Shown in pieces: positions 16,844 to 25,083 of a stretch of 64,000 bases of DNA. Numbering within the stretch: the first letter of the stretch is position 1; the number at the start of each line of letters is the position of its first letter. Under the pieces are notes generated by a model, which was not told where the DNA came from, ran no database searches, and saw only the letters and a list, made by a program, of their open reading frames with translations. The stretch is from NCBI RefSeq assembly GCF_036227605.1, contig NZ_CP109487.1:5495001-5559000 (forward strand). The letters run 5' to 3'. The position numbers were made by a program, and so were the translations under genes. Source of the DNA: Streptomyces sp. NBC_01439. GTDB taxonomy: Bacteria; Actinomycetota; Actinomycetes; Streptomycetales; Streptomycetaceae.

Positions 16844-17602
16844 ATGCCGGGAGGCAGGCTCAACCAGCAGGAACGCCAGCAGATCGCGCTGGGACTGGCC
16901 GACGACCTCCCCTACGCGGAGATCGCCAGGCGCCTCGACCGGCCGACCTCGACGATCTCGCGCGAGGTGATGCGCAACGGGGGCCCCAACGCCTACCGGG
17001 CCGACCTGGCCCACCGCGCCACCGAACGCCGCGCCCACCGGCGCAGCCAGGCCGCACCCCGGGGATCGGAGGCCATCCCGCAGGCCCACGGACGCGACCC
17101 CGAAGCGGTGCGCGCGTTCGAGGACCTGTTCACCGACGTCCTCATCCAGGCGGGTACGCCCAAGATGATGGCCCGGGTGATGGCCTGCCTCTACATCACG
17201 GACACGGGCAGCCTCACCGCGTCCGAACTCGTCCAGCGCCTCCAGGTCAGCCCGGCGTCCATCTCCAAGGCGATCACGTTCCTGGAGGGCCAGGGCCTCG
17301 TCCGCAGGGAACGCGACGAACGCCGCCGCGAGCGCTACTTCGTCGACGACGACGTCTGGTACCAGGCGACCATCGCCAGCGCCCGCGCCAACACCCAGAT
17401 CATAGAAACCGCACGTCAGGGCGTCGGCATCCTCGGCCCCGACACCCCGGCGGCCAACCGCCTGGAGAACATCGCCCGCTTCATGGACTTCGTCTCCGAA
17501 GGCATCACCCGCGCCGCGGAACAGGCGCGCGAGGTCCTCCACGCCAAGCCGGGAACGCCTTCGGCGACGCTCCCGGCAACGCCCCCGGGCGACACTCCTT
17601 AA
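16844..17602 (+). CDS. MarR/GbsR-like regulator with an N-terminal IS30-type HTH
   Basis: A 252-residue regulator with two DNA-binding parts. Residues 1-60 (QERQQIALGLADDLPYAEIARRL, then DRPTSTISREVMRNGG) match the HTH seen at the N-terminus of IS30 transposases. Residues about 90-200 form a MarR/GbsR winged helix (SLTASELVQRLQVSPASISKAI, then EGQGLVRRERDERRRERYF). An upstream in-frame ATG at 16763 is rejected because AAGGAG precedes ATG 16844 by the right distance. It is divergent from the DUF4097-ABC operon, so it is probably its repressor, acting through the ATTGCAA repeat. Confidence 0.82.
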   Translation: MPGGRLNQQERQQIALGLADDLPYAEIARRLDRPTSTISREVMRNGGPNAYRADLAHRATERRAHRRSQAAPRGSEAIPQAHGRDPEAVRAFEDLFTDVLIQAGTPKMMARVMACLYITDTGSLTASELVQRLQVSPASISKAITFLEGQGLVRRERDERRRERYFVDDDVWYQATIASARANTQIIETARQGVGILGPDTPAANRLENIARFMDFVSEGITRAAEQAREVLHAKPGTPSATLPATPPGDTP

Positions 17603-17614
17603 GGGGGTCGCCGA

Positions 17615-17980
17615 TCAGGCCGTGCGGCCCGCCGCCGCCTCGATCACCTCGTCCAGCACCTCGCGGGAGCGGATCAGATCGCCGATCATCCGGTCGATCC
17701 GCTCCCGCTCCGTGGCCAGTTCGGCCACCAGCGCCGGAGTGGCGCGCACCGACGGGCCGCCGTCCTCGTCCCGCATGCAGGGCAGGATCTGCGCGATCTT
17801 CGCGCTGTGCAGGCCGGCCGCGTACAGCTCCTGGATCCGGATGACCCGGTCGACCGCCCGCTCGGGGAAGTCCCGGTGGCCGCCGGGCGTCCGGTCCGAA
17901 GCGAGCAGGCCCTGCTGCTCGTAGTAGCGCAGCGAACGCTCACCGACCCCGGTGCGCGACGCCAGTTCGCCGATCCGCAC
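17615..17980 (-). CDS. MerR-family transcriptional regulator
   Basis: A 121-residue regulator starting at GTG 17980. Seen: the N-terminal winged HTH (RIGELASRTGVGERSLRYYE, then GLLASDRTPGGHRDF), EAVDRVIRIQELYAAGLHS-like second wing, and a coiled-coil dimer helix at the C-terminus. A Cys lies in ILPCMRDEDG, so thiol or redox sensing is possible but unproven. It is divergent from the old yellow enzyme, with a MerR-type promoter palindrome between them. It probably activates that gene. Confidence 0.85.
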   Translation of the reverse strand: MRIGELASRTGVGERSLRYYEQQGLLASDRTPGGHRDFPERAVDRVIRIQELYAAGLHSAKIAQILPCMRDEDGGPSVRATPALVAELATERERIDRMIGDLIRSREVLDEVIEAAAGRTA

Positions 17981-17996
17981 TGCCCCACCCCAGCTC

Positions 17997-18029
17997 TTGA
18001 ACCTGACACCAGTGTCAGCTTTTACGGTA
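17997..18029 (+). promoter_or_regulatory. MerR-type promoter and operator of the old yellow enzyme gene
   Basis: TTGAAC (17997) is followed by the palindrome CTGACAC-CA-GTGTCAG (18003-18018) and then TACGGT (18024-18029). A palindrome inside an overlong -35/-10 spacer is the hallmark of MerR-activated promoters. Transcription would begin at or next to ATG 18035, giving a leaderless mRNA. Confidence 0.7.
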
Positions 18030-18034
18030 CCGGC

Positions 18035-19141
18035 ATGACGCAGACACAGCACGGTCCCGCCGCCTCCCGCCTCTTCGACCCCGCCCGCCTCGGCGGCCTG
18101 GAACTGCCCAACCGCCTGGTGATGGCCCCGCTGACCCGCAACCGCGCCGGGGCCGACGGCGTCCCCGGCGAACTCATGGCCACCTACTACGCGCAACGCG
18201 CCTCGGCCGGCCTGATCATCGCCGAGGCCAGCACCCCGAACGCCACCGGGCAGACCTACCCGCACATCCCCGGCATCCACACCCCGGCCCAGATCGCCGG
18301 CTGGCGGGAGGTCACCGAGGCCGTACGGGCCGCCGGCGGCGGGGAGATGTTCCTCCAGCTCCAGCACGGCGGCCGGGTCGGCCACCCCGACACCAGCGGG
18401 CACCTGCCGCTTGCGCCGTCCGCGGTGCCGTTCCCCGAGCAACTGCACACCCCCGGGGGCCTGCGGGACGGCGTCGTGCCGCGCGCCATGACCGCCGAGG
18501 ACATCCGCACCACGATCGCCGACTTCGCGCGCGCGGCCCGGAACGCCGTCGAGGCGGGCTTCGCCGGGGTGGAGGTGCACTCCGCCAACGGCCACCTGCT
18601 GCACCAGTTCCTCGCGCGCAACACCAACCGCCGCACCGACGAGTGGGGCGGGCCCGTGGAGAACCGCATCCGGTTCACCGTCGAGGTGGTCCGGGCGGTC
18701 GCCGCAGCCATCGGCCCGGGGCGGGTGGGCGTGCGCATCTCGCCCGGAGTGGACGTCAACGGGATCGAGGAGGGCGACCCCGAGGAGATCTACCCGGCCC
18801 TGGTCAAGGCCCTGGCCGACCTGGCGCCGCTCTACCTGCACCAGGTCCACGCCGACCCCGACCGCCCCGCCTTCGCGCAGATCCGCCGGGACTGGCCCGG
18901 CACCCTGATCGCCAACCCGGCGCTGTCCCGCGAGGAGGTCGCGGCCGACGGTGGCAAGCGGCAGGGCGAACGCCTACTGGCAGAGGGCGCCGATCTCGTG
19001 GCGCTGGGCCGGGGCTTCCTCGCCAACCCCGACTTCGTGGAACGACTGCGCACGGGTGCGCCGCTCAACGAGCTCCGCCCCGAGTTCCTGATGCACGTAC
19101 AGGGCCCGGAGGGCTACACCGACTACCCGAGCCTGGGCTGA
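18035..19141 (+). CDS. Old yellow enzyme-family ene-reductase
   Basis: A 368-residue FMN-dependent TIM-barrel protein. Seen: RLFDPARLGGLELPNRLVMAPLTRNRA at the N-terminus, LQLQHGGRVGHP, the substrate-binding His/Asn pair in VHSANGHLLHQFL, TDEWGGPVENRIRF, and VALGRGFLANPDF for phosphate binding. It reduces activated C=C bonds with NAD(P)H. There is no SD; the -10 lies only about six bases upstream, so the transcript is probably leaderless. It is divergent from the MerR gene and ends six bases before the convergent SUKH gene. Confidence 0.92.
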   Translation: MTQTQHGPAASRLFDPARLGGLELPNRLVMAPLTRNRAGADGVPGELMATYYAQRASAGLIIAEASTPNATGQTYPHIPGIHTPAQIAGWREVTEAVRAAGGGEMFLQLQHGGRVGHPDTSGHLPLAPSAVPFPEQLHTPGGLRDGVVPRAMTAEDIRTTIADFARAARNAVEAGFAGVEVHSANGHLLHQFLARNTNRRTDEWGGPVENRIRFTVEVVRAVAAAIGPGRVGVRISPGVDVNGIEEGDPEEIYPALVKALADLAPLYLHQVHADPDRPAFAQIRRDWPGTLIANPALSREEVAADGGKRQGERLLAEGADLVALGRGFLANPDFVERLRTGAPLNELRPEFLMHVQGPEGYTDYPSLG

Positions 19142-19147
19142 AAAGAC

Positions 19148-19708
19148 CTACCTGTTGCGCCAGTTGACGAAGGACGACGCCTCGCCCTCCAGCACGATGC
19201 TGATCTTGTTCTTCCGGAACGCCGGGTCCGAGACGAGCCCCTTCAGGAACGCCGCCATGCCGAAGGGGTGCAACTGCATCTCGGGGTGGGTGTGCCGGCC
19301 GATGACCAGGACCGGCCAGCGGTCCGGGTCGGCGTCCGTGGTCACCCAGCAGTAGATGTCCGCACCCGAGGTCACGGCCCAGGCCACGATGGACTCGGGG
19401 TCCACGTCGAAGTCGGCGTCGTCGCGGCACATCTCCCAGGTCTCGCGGGCGCACTCCGTCTCGTCCCGCAAGCCCGGATCGTACCGGTACGGCCACCCCT
19501 CGGCCCGTAGCGCCGGGTGCAGGATGCTGATCCCGTCGCTGATCACCCCCGACCCGTACACCTCCATGAAGCGCACGTAGTCCGAGGGGAACCGGGTCCC
19601 CCAGGCGGCTTCGACCTCGGCCCAGTCGATCCGCTCGTCGACCCCGTGAGCCACCGGTATCAGCTCGGCAAGTGCCGCCACCGCGTCCAGCCCGTTCGCC
19701 CCGTGCAT
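19148..19708 (-). CDS. SMI1/KNR4 (SUKH) family protein
   Basis: A 186-residue protein. IDWAEVEAAWGTRFPSDYVRFMEVYGSG is the N-terminal SUKH signature (W, P-x-D-Y, YG-G). SUKH proteins are often immunity factors of contact-dependent toxins, but stand-alone copies are common in Streptomyces. No toxin gene is adjacent; a decayed RHS fragment lies 37 kb away. The SD (GAGGGGG) is well placed. The function stays open. Confidence 0.8.
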   Translation of the reverse strand: MHGANGLDAVAALAELIPVAHGVDERIDWAEVEAAWGTRFPSDYVRFMEVYGSGVISDGISILHPALRAEGWPYRYDPGLRDETECARETWEMCRDDADFDVDPESIVAWAVTSGADIYCWVTTDADPDRWPVLVIGRHTHPEMQLHPFGMAAFLKGLVSDPAFRKNKISIVLEGEASSFVNWRNR

Positions 19709-19742
19709 GCGTCCCCCTCGTTCGGCGTATCCGCAGGTCAGC

Positions 19743-20159
19743 CTACGCGGGTGCGGTGGCCGGGCCCCAGGTGCGGGAGCAGAGCACCAGCCGGTAGCCG
19801 TCGGGGTCGGCGACCGTCACACCCCACTCGTCCCAGTACGGGTTGTGGGAGGCGACGCGGGTCCCGCCGTGCTCGACCAGACGCTGGACGAGCGCCTCGT
19901 CGGGGGCCTCGCCGAGATAGAGCACGAACAGGTCGTCGACGGTGGGCGCGGGCAGGATCGGGTTTGAGGCGTCACGGGTGAGCTCGAAGTGCCAGCCGCC
20001 CCCGGCCGGTCCGACCATCAGCAGGTCGTGCTCCCCGGGCACGTTCTCGGCGCTGCGCCACTGGACTTGCAGTCCGAGCCCGTCGACGTAGAACCGCTCG
20101 GCCGCAGCAAGGTCCAGGGAGGGCCGGGCGACGCGGACATGAGTACGTGAATCGATCAT
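19743..20159 (-). CDS. VOC-superfamily (glyoxalase/bleomycin-resistance-like) protein
   Basis: A 138-residue protein with the paired beta-alpha-beta3 modules of the VOC fold: HVRVARPSLDLAAAERFYVDGLGL at the N-terminus and NPYWDEWGVTVADPDGYRLVL at the C-terminus, the latter with the usual metal-ligand Glu area changed. It could be a dioxygenase-like, isomerase or binding protein. There is no operon partner; the SUKH gene is 34 bases downstream on the same strand. Confidence 0.82.
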   Translation of the reverse strand: MIDSRTHVRVARPSLDLAAAERFYVDGLGLQVQWRSAENVPGEHDLLMVGPAGGGWHFELTRDASNPILPAPTVDDLFVLYLGEAPDEALVQRLVEHGGTRVASHNPYWDEWGVTVADPDGYRLVLCSRTWGPATAPA

Positions 20160-20277
20160 GCGCGCCAGCGTACGAAATCCCGCCGGGGCGGGGGTGGTTG
20201 GGCCCGAGCCTCTGCCGGGCGGCCGACCCGTCGGCCGGGGTCCTGTGGGACGGGCCCCGGCCGACGAGCACCGGACG

Positions 20278-20520
20278 TCAGGCGCCCAGGTGGTGGAACT
20301 CGGCCCACTCCTTCTCGCCCGCCTTCTCGCAGTTGTCGGCGTAGAGGGGGCCGATCTTGGCCGGGATGCCGGCGAAGGAGGAGCAGTTGGACGCGAAGGC
20401 CTTGTGGCCGCCGGAGAAGTAGTCGATGTCGACGCCGTCGTTGGCCAGGGCCGCGCCGGCGCCGCCCATCAGGATGCCGGCAGCCAGGACGGACGCCGTC
20501 AGGGCAGAGCGAATACGCAT
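20278..20520 (-). CDS. Small secreted protein with two cysteines
   Basis: An 80-residue precursor with a clear signal peptide (RIRSALTASVLAAG, then AALA before ND). The mature protein of about 54 residues holds two Cys (NCSSF and DNCEK) that could form a disulfide, plus His and Lys. AGGAGAG lies seven bases before the ATG. It resembles short exported proteins of streptomycetes with unknown function. Confidence 0.65.
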   Translation of the reverse strand: MRIRSALTASVLAAGILMGGAGAALANDGVDIDYFSGGHKAFASNCSSFAGIPAKIGPLYADNCEKAGEKEWAEFHHLGA

Positions 20521-20650
20521 GACACTCTCCTAGGATCTCGTTCGACGCGCCGGACAGACGGCACGCGACCGGATCAACATCACGGAGAGTTCACTGGAAA
20601 CGGTGGTTCACCCCAATGGCGGTCACCCTCTGTAGTGCGAGAGGGGCGCG

Positions 20651-20839
20651 TCAGGGGCGCGCGGTGACCCCGGCCAGGAAGACCCCCCAGCTCGCGGCCG
20701 CGACGGCCAGCTCGGGACCGGCCGTCACTTTGGAGTCCCGGACGTGGACGGAGTCCGCGCACGCGGCGACCTCGACGCAGTCGTCGCCGTCGCCACTGCT
20801 GTAACTGCTCTTGAACCATTGCAGCTGAGAGCTGTTCAC
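20651..20839 (-). CDS. DUF397 small regulatory protein
   Basis: A 62-residue protein starting at GTG 20839, which overlaps the stop of the XRE gene (GTGA), so translation is coupled. LQWFKSSYSSGDGDDCVEVA and VRDSK are the DUF397 signature. Such proteins are small acidic partners of WhiJ-like XRE regulators. GAGGA lies six bases before the start. Confidence 0.88.
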   Translation of the reverse strand: MNSSQLQWFKSSYSSGDGDDCVEVAACADSVHVRDSKVTAGPELAVAAASWGVFLAGVTARP

Positions 20840-21672
20840 AGGGATCCTCGCATTCGCATCAACAGGGCCCTGCTGTCCGCAGGATTGAGGGCCTGGATGC
20901 GAAGTTTGGCATACCGCAGATGGAGGAGGCTGACGTCTTTCGGGTCGGTTAGTACGCGGCCCGACTGCTGCCCCTCGCTGTATCCCATCCACTCGTGTTC
21001 GTGGGTTTCGAGGAGTCGGAAGGCCCCTCCTAGCCCCGCGTGTTCGGGGCTGACCAGCGGCATGATCTGCAGGTCCACGTTGGGAAGTCGCCCGCATTCC
21101 AGCAGGTGGTCGATCAGTTCGCGGGTCACCTCCGGTCCGCCGGTCTGCCGCAGGATCACGGCCTCGTCGATGATGAAGCTGAAGACCGTGTACGGGGTGC
21201 GGAACAGGAGTTGCTGGCGCTTCAGTCGGGCCGCGATGCGGGACTCGACCTCGTCGGAGGTGGGTGGTGGCAGGACGTCGTCCACCAGTGCTCGCGCGTA
21301 GGCCTCGGTCTGTAGCAAACCCGGCACGGATCGCGACTCGTACGTGTTGAGGATGACGGCGCTCGCCTCGTGCTCCGCCCACCGCCGGAACCAGGACGCC
21401 AGGCCCCGCCGCCGTGACAACTGCCGCGCGGCGATGATGATCACGCCGTGCGCGTTCAGGGCTGCGTCGGTCTTGTTGACGAACTTCTGCGACGGGTGGC
21501 GGCGGCCCTGTTCCACCGAGCCGACGTACTGGACCGAGTACCCGACCAGGGGCGCCAGTTGTTCCTGCGTCAGGCCGGCGCGTTTTCGGGAGGCCTTGAC
21601 CGTCTCGCCGAAGCTGCGCAGGCTGTCATCCGGTTCGACCTCGCCGTCGCCGCTGTCGTCGGCACTCACCAT
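20836..21672 (-). CDS. XRE-family regulator with DUF5753 (WhiJ-like)
   Basis: A 278-residue protein. The N-terminal HTH (ASRKRAGLTQEQLAPLVGYSVQYVGSVEQGRR) is followed by the DUF5753 domain from about residue 100 (ILNTYESRSVPGLLQTEAYAR is its hallmark). A GTG at 21681 is rejected because it abuts the SD; ATG 21672 has GGAGGT seven bases upstream. With the DUF397 gene and the divergent ATPase it forms the WhiJ/AbaA-type trio that modulates development and antibiotic production in Streptomyces. Confidence 0.9.
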   Translation of the reverse strand: MVSADDSGDGEVEPDDSLRSFGETVKASRKRAGLTQEQLAPLVGYSVQYVGSVEQGRRHPSQKFVNKTDAALNAHGVIIIAARQLSRRRGLASWFRRWAEHEASAVILNTYESRSVPGLLQTEAYARALVDDVLPPPTSDEVESRIAARLKRQQLLFRTPYTVFSFIIDEAVILRQTGGPEVTRELIDHLLECGRLPNVDLQIMPLVSPEHAGLGGAFRLLETHEHEWMGYSEGQQSGRVLTDPKDVSLLHLRYAKLRIQALNPADSRALLMRMRGSL

Positions 21673-21728
21673 GGCGGTCACCTCCGCGAGAAATGTTCAC
21701 GCACCGTGACTCGCACTGTCCAGGGAGT

Positions 21729-21757
21729 GAACTCGTACAGTTGGTTTGTGCGAGTTC
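21729..21757. promoter_or_regulatory. Inverted repeat GAACTCG-N15-CGAGTTC
   Basis: Perfect seven-base arms lie between the XRE gene and the divergent ATPase gene. It is a plausible autoregulatory operator of the XRE protein. Confidence 0.45.
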
Positions 21758-21799
21758 GCTTGGTGTTGAACGGCCCTGGCCACACGGGATGTTGGCGGC

Positions 21800-22240
21800 A
21801 TGACCGCACCTTCCGGCCCCTCCCGGACCCTCGTACGCGTGTTCACTCAGCGTTTCAGCTGCACCCGGCGCGGGGCCCGCCTCGCCCGCCAGCTGGCCCT
21901 CGTCGAGCTCCACGACTGGGGCATCCCGGAATCCCACCCGCTCTCCGTCGACGCCGGGCTCCTCGTGGCCGAACTCGCCGCCAACGCCGTCGTCCACGGG
22001 CGGGTGCCCGGGCGGGACTTCGAGCTCCGGATGACCCTGCTGGAAGGGGTCCTGCGCATCGAGGTCTCCGACGCCCGCCGCGACCGCCGGCCCGCGGTGC
22101 GTCCGCACGCCCACCAGGCCGAATCCGGCTACGGGCTCCGCATCGTCGACGCCCTCGCCGCCGACTGGGGGGTCACGGACCGGCTGATCGGCAAGACCGT
22201 CTGGGCCGAGCTGACCCACCGCGCGGGGGTGCGGACGTAG
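21800..22240 (+). CDS. RsbW-like ATP-binding protein (AbaA/anti-sigma type)
   Basis: A 146-residue GHKL ATPase. The N box (LLVAELAANAVVHGRV) and a G box (SGYGLRIVDALA) are present, and the protein has the size of RsbW-type anti-sigma kinases. It is divergent from the XRE/DUF397 pair. In Streptomyces these three families cluster repeatedly. It may inhibit a sigma factor or partner with the XRE protein; neither can be shown here. Confidence 0.85.
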   Translation: MTAPSGPSRTLVRVFTQRFSCTRRGARLARQLALVELHDWGIPESHPLSVDAGLLVAELAANAVVHGRVPGRDFELRMTLLEGVLRIEVSDARRDRRPAVRPHAHQAESGYGLRIVDALAADWGVTDRLIGKTVWAELTHRAGVRT

Positions 22241-22244
22241 CGGC

Positions 22245-23459
22245 ATGCGGCGTTGTCGGTGGCGGCCGCTGTCCGCCGAGGCGGCGCGGGAGCGGGACGC
22301 GGCCGGGCTGCCGTACGTCGTGGAGTACCGGATACCCGGCCGGGAGGCTCCGCTCGAAGTCAGGCTCGTCTCCTGGCAGGTACACCACGTGGGCCTCTGG
22401 GTCTACGACGAGCAGGGCCGCCGCGTCCAGGAGGTCGACTACCGGCTCCTGGACGGGGACCGGCTGCTGACCCGGCGGACACGCCGCTGGGGCTACGCCG
22501 GGCCCGGGATGCCGGAGTTCGACGAGGAGGCCTCCCGGACCACCGTGACCCTGCACCCCGACGGCCGGGGCCGTCTGGTGCGGGAACCGAGGGGTTCCAA
22601 GGGGGGATCGACGTACACCACGGCCGAGGTCACCGAGGAGGAGCGGTGGATGGACCGCCCGGAGTTCGGGTGCTGGCCCGTGCTCTCGGCGCAGGTGCAC
22701 GGGCTGGCGGAGCCGGTCACCGTCCGGGAGGCGGCCGTGGAGCGACGGGTCGCCGGCGTGGAGTCCGAGCCCGCCGACCGCTGGCGGGCTCCCCGGCCGG
22801 GCGAGGCCGGCCCACTGGACGCGCTGTTCCGCCCCGGGACGCGCATGACCACGCCGGCCGACCCCGAGATGACGGTCGTCGAGCCGGTGCGGCGCGGGAC
22901 CCTGCACGTGCCGAGCGGACTGCTGGGCATCGACTGCCCGCTGGACGGCAGGGGGCCGCGCCTGACCGTGCCCGTGCCGCCCGGGGAGTACCCGCTCGAA
23001 GAGGGTCGGATCACCTTCGGGTACGTCTGCATGTACGAAGAGCGCTGGGTGGACCGCACGGACACCACGGCGGTCCGGCTGTGCGTGAGCGATGCGCCCG
23101 CGGTGTCCTGGGAGATGGCCATGGCGCCGGAGGACGATCCCCGGCTGCTCGGCGAGGGCGAGGTGTACTGCTTCTCCACGGATGGCGCGACGGGTGCCTT
23201 CGCCGATGCCCGTGCGTGGGGACCGCTCCAGGAGCGTTTCGACCGGGTGATGGCGGACAGCGATGCGGACGACGGGGTGCCGGACGCCGGTTCCATCTTC
23301 CTCGTGCGGACCCGCGAGCCCGTCTCCGGCGCCGAGCTGGCCGCGTTCGCGGTGTGCTCGGACGGGGACCATCCGGTCTGGGTGGGCAGGTCCGCCGACG
23401 GGGACGTGGTCGGTGTGGTGGTGCTGATCGACAGGATGCCCGAGCTCGCGGCGCCCTGA
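22245..23459 (+). CDS. DUF4241-like protein with extra N-terminal domain
   Basis: A 404-residue soluble protein starting four bases after the ATPase stop, so probably cotranscribed. From about residue 225 it follows the DUF4241 pattern: GTLHVPSGLLGIDCP, a proline-rich VPVPPGEYPLEEG, AVSWEMAMAPEDDP and GATGAFADA. The first 215 residues are a separate region with many Trp and Arg that I do not recognise. The function is unknown. Confidence 0.65.
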   Translation: MRRCRWRPLSAEAARERDAAGLPYVVEYRIPGREAPLEVRLVSWQVHHVGLWVYDEQGRRVQEVDYRLLDGDRLLTRRTRRWGYAGPGMPEFDEEASRTTVTLHPDGRGRLVREPRGSKGGSTYTTAEVTEEERWMDRPEFGCWPVLSAQVHGLAEPVTVREAAVERRVAGVESEPADRWRAPRPGEAGPLDALFRPGTRMTTPADPEMTVVEPVRRGTLHVPSGLLGIDCPLDGRGPRLTVPVPPGEYPLEEGRITFGYVCMYEERWVDRTDTTAVRLCVSDAPAVSWEMAMAPEDDPRLLGEGEVYCFSTDGATGAFADARAWGPLQERFDRVMADSDADDGVPDAGSIFLVRTREPVSGAELAAFAVCSDGDHPVWVGRSADGDVVGVVVLIDRMPELAAP

Positions 23460-23481
23460 CCCCCGGCCGCCGGGCGGGCGT

Positions 23482-24051
23482 TCAGGGGCGCCAGCGGGGC
23501 GCCTCGTCGTCCGGGGTGTCGGGGCTGGCGAAATGGAACGGCACGCCGAGGTGGGCGGCCAGGGCGGTGCCCGCGCGGGTGGCTGCCGCCGCCGAGGGGT
23601 GGTGGAGGCCGCCGGTGTCGGCGCCGTCCAGGGCGCGTTCCGCCGCGCCCCAGTAGATCGTGGCGAGGCCCTTCTGGCCGGCGGGGTCGTCCGTGATGGC
23701 CAGCAGGTTCACGAACCAGCCGTGGACGGTGTCCCCGTCCCAGACCGCCTCGACCGCCACGACCTTGGCCCGGATGCCGTGGGCCAGGGCGGCGAGCGAG
23801 TCCAGGTCGATCGGATCGTCGGGGGTGCGGGCCACCCGGTCGCCGAGGTGTACGTAGCGCAGGTGGACGATGTTCTGGGCCTCCCGCAGGCCGATGCCCC
23901 GGGCACGGCCCGCCTCCCACACCAGGTTGATCGCACGCATCAAGCCGTCCTGGAGGACGTAGCCGTCGACCTGCGTGCGGATGCCCGCCGGGAGCGCCTC
24001 CCAGAGTTCGTTGAAGTCCTGATCCACGCCGTGCGCCCCTCGGTTCGTCAT
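23482..24051 (-). CDS. Hypothetical soluble protein
   Basis: A 189-residue acidic protein with no signal peptide or membrane segment. Helical segments (FNELWEALPAGIRTQVDGYV, and LREAQNIVHLRYVHLG) precede a mixed region. I do not recognise the family. It ends 22 bases from the convergent DUF4241-like gene. Codon use is normal for the region. Confidence 0.6.
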   Translation of the reverse strand: MTNRGAHGVDQDFNELWEALPAGIRTQVDGYVLQDGLMRAINLVWEAGRARGIGLREAQNIVHLRYVHLGDRVARTPDDPIDLDSLAALAHGIRAKVVAVEAVWDGDTVHGWFVNLLAITDDPAGQKGLATIYWGAAERALDGADTGGLHHPSAAAATRAGTALAAHLGVPFHFASPDTPDDEAPRWRP

Positions 24052-24133
24052 GGCGTCATGATCGGCAGGGTGGCGGCGGGCCGTCGAGGGGTTTTCGGGA
24101 CCGGCCGGCCCTCGTCCCGCCCCGGCCGCCCCG

Positions 24134-24994
24134 TCAGAGGTACTGGGCGAACTCGTCCAGGGTGCGCAGGACTTCCGGCTTCGCGGCCGAGGGGAGTTGG
24201 AGGACGACCTCCTCGATGCCGAGGTCGGCGTAGTGGCTCATCTTGCCGGGCGTGGGACGGACCGCGTACGGGACCACCTGGAGGGTCTTCGGGTCGCGTC
24301 CGGCCGTCTCCCAGATCTGGCGCAGCACCGGGATGGATTCGCCGAGGCCGCCACCGCCGATGGGGAGCCAGCCGTCGGCGTGGTCGGCGATGGCCGCGAA
24401 GAGCTTGGGGCCGGCCGCGCCGCCGATCAGGGTGCGCGGGCCGTACAGGGATGCGCCGGGGCCGAGTTCGCGCGGCGCCTGGACCGGCTTCGGGTGGGCG
24501 GCGCTGGCCCGGACGGAGCAGTACTGGCCGACGTACGCGGTGGGCTCGGGGGACCACAGGGCGCGCATCAGCGCCATCCGGTCGCGGACCAGGTCCCGGC
24601 GGGTGCGCCACTCGACGCCGTGGTCGGCGGCCTCCTCGACGTTCCAGCCGTAGCCGATGCCGAGCGTGAAACGGCCGTGGGAGAGGTGGTCCAGGGTGGC
24701 GACCTGCTTGGCGAGGTCGATCGGGTCGTGCTGGGCGACCAGGGTGATGCCGGTGCCGAGGTGCAGCCGCTGGGTGACCGCGGCGGCCTGGCCGAGGGCG
24801 ACGAAGGGGTCGAGGGTGCGCCCGTACATCTCGGGGAGTTCACCGCCCATGGGGGCGGCGGTCTCCCGGCTGACCGGGATGTGGGTGTGCTCCGGGAGGT
24901 AGAGGCCGGAGAAGCCGCGCTCTTCGAGGCTGTGGGCCAGCCGGACGGGGGAGATGGTGCGGTCGGTGAGGAAGATGGTCGTGGCGATCCGCAT
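24134..24994 (-). CDS. LLM-class F420-dependent oxidoreductase
   Basis: A 286-residue luciferase-like TIM-barrel enzyme. Seen: MRIATTIFLTDRTISPVRLA, GLYLPEHTHIPVSRE, LHLGTGITLVAQHDPI, and the hallmark KQVATLDHLSHGRFTLGIGYGW. GTG 25006 is too close to GGAGGT, so ATG 24994 is preferred. The sequence resembles F420-binding members of the family, and the cofactor pathway gene fbiC lies 2.3 kb away, though not in the same operon. The substrate is unknown. Confidence 0.87.
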   Translation of the reverse strand: MRIATTIFLTDRTISPVRLAHSLEERGFSGLYLPEHTHIPVSRETAAPMGGELPEMYGRTLDPFVALGQAAAVTQRLHLGTGITLVAQHDPIDLAKQVATLDHLSHGRFTLGIGYGWNVEEAADHGVEWRTRRDLVRDRMALMRALWSPEPTAYVGQYCSVRASAAHPKPVQAPRELGPGASLYGPRTLIGGAAGPKLFAAIADHADGWLPIGGGGLGESIPVLRQIWETAGRDPKTLQVVPYAVRPTPGKMSHYADLGIEEVVLQLPSAAKPEVLRTLDEFAQYL

Positions 24995-25083
24995 GCGCTC
25001 TGGCACCTCCGAGACGTGGGACCCGCCACGGTACGGGCTGGGCCCGCGAATGTTGAGGGGGCGTCAGGTGTCGGGGGCGCGGT

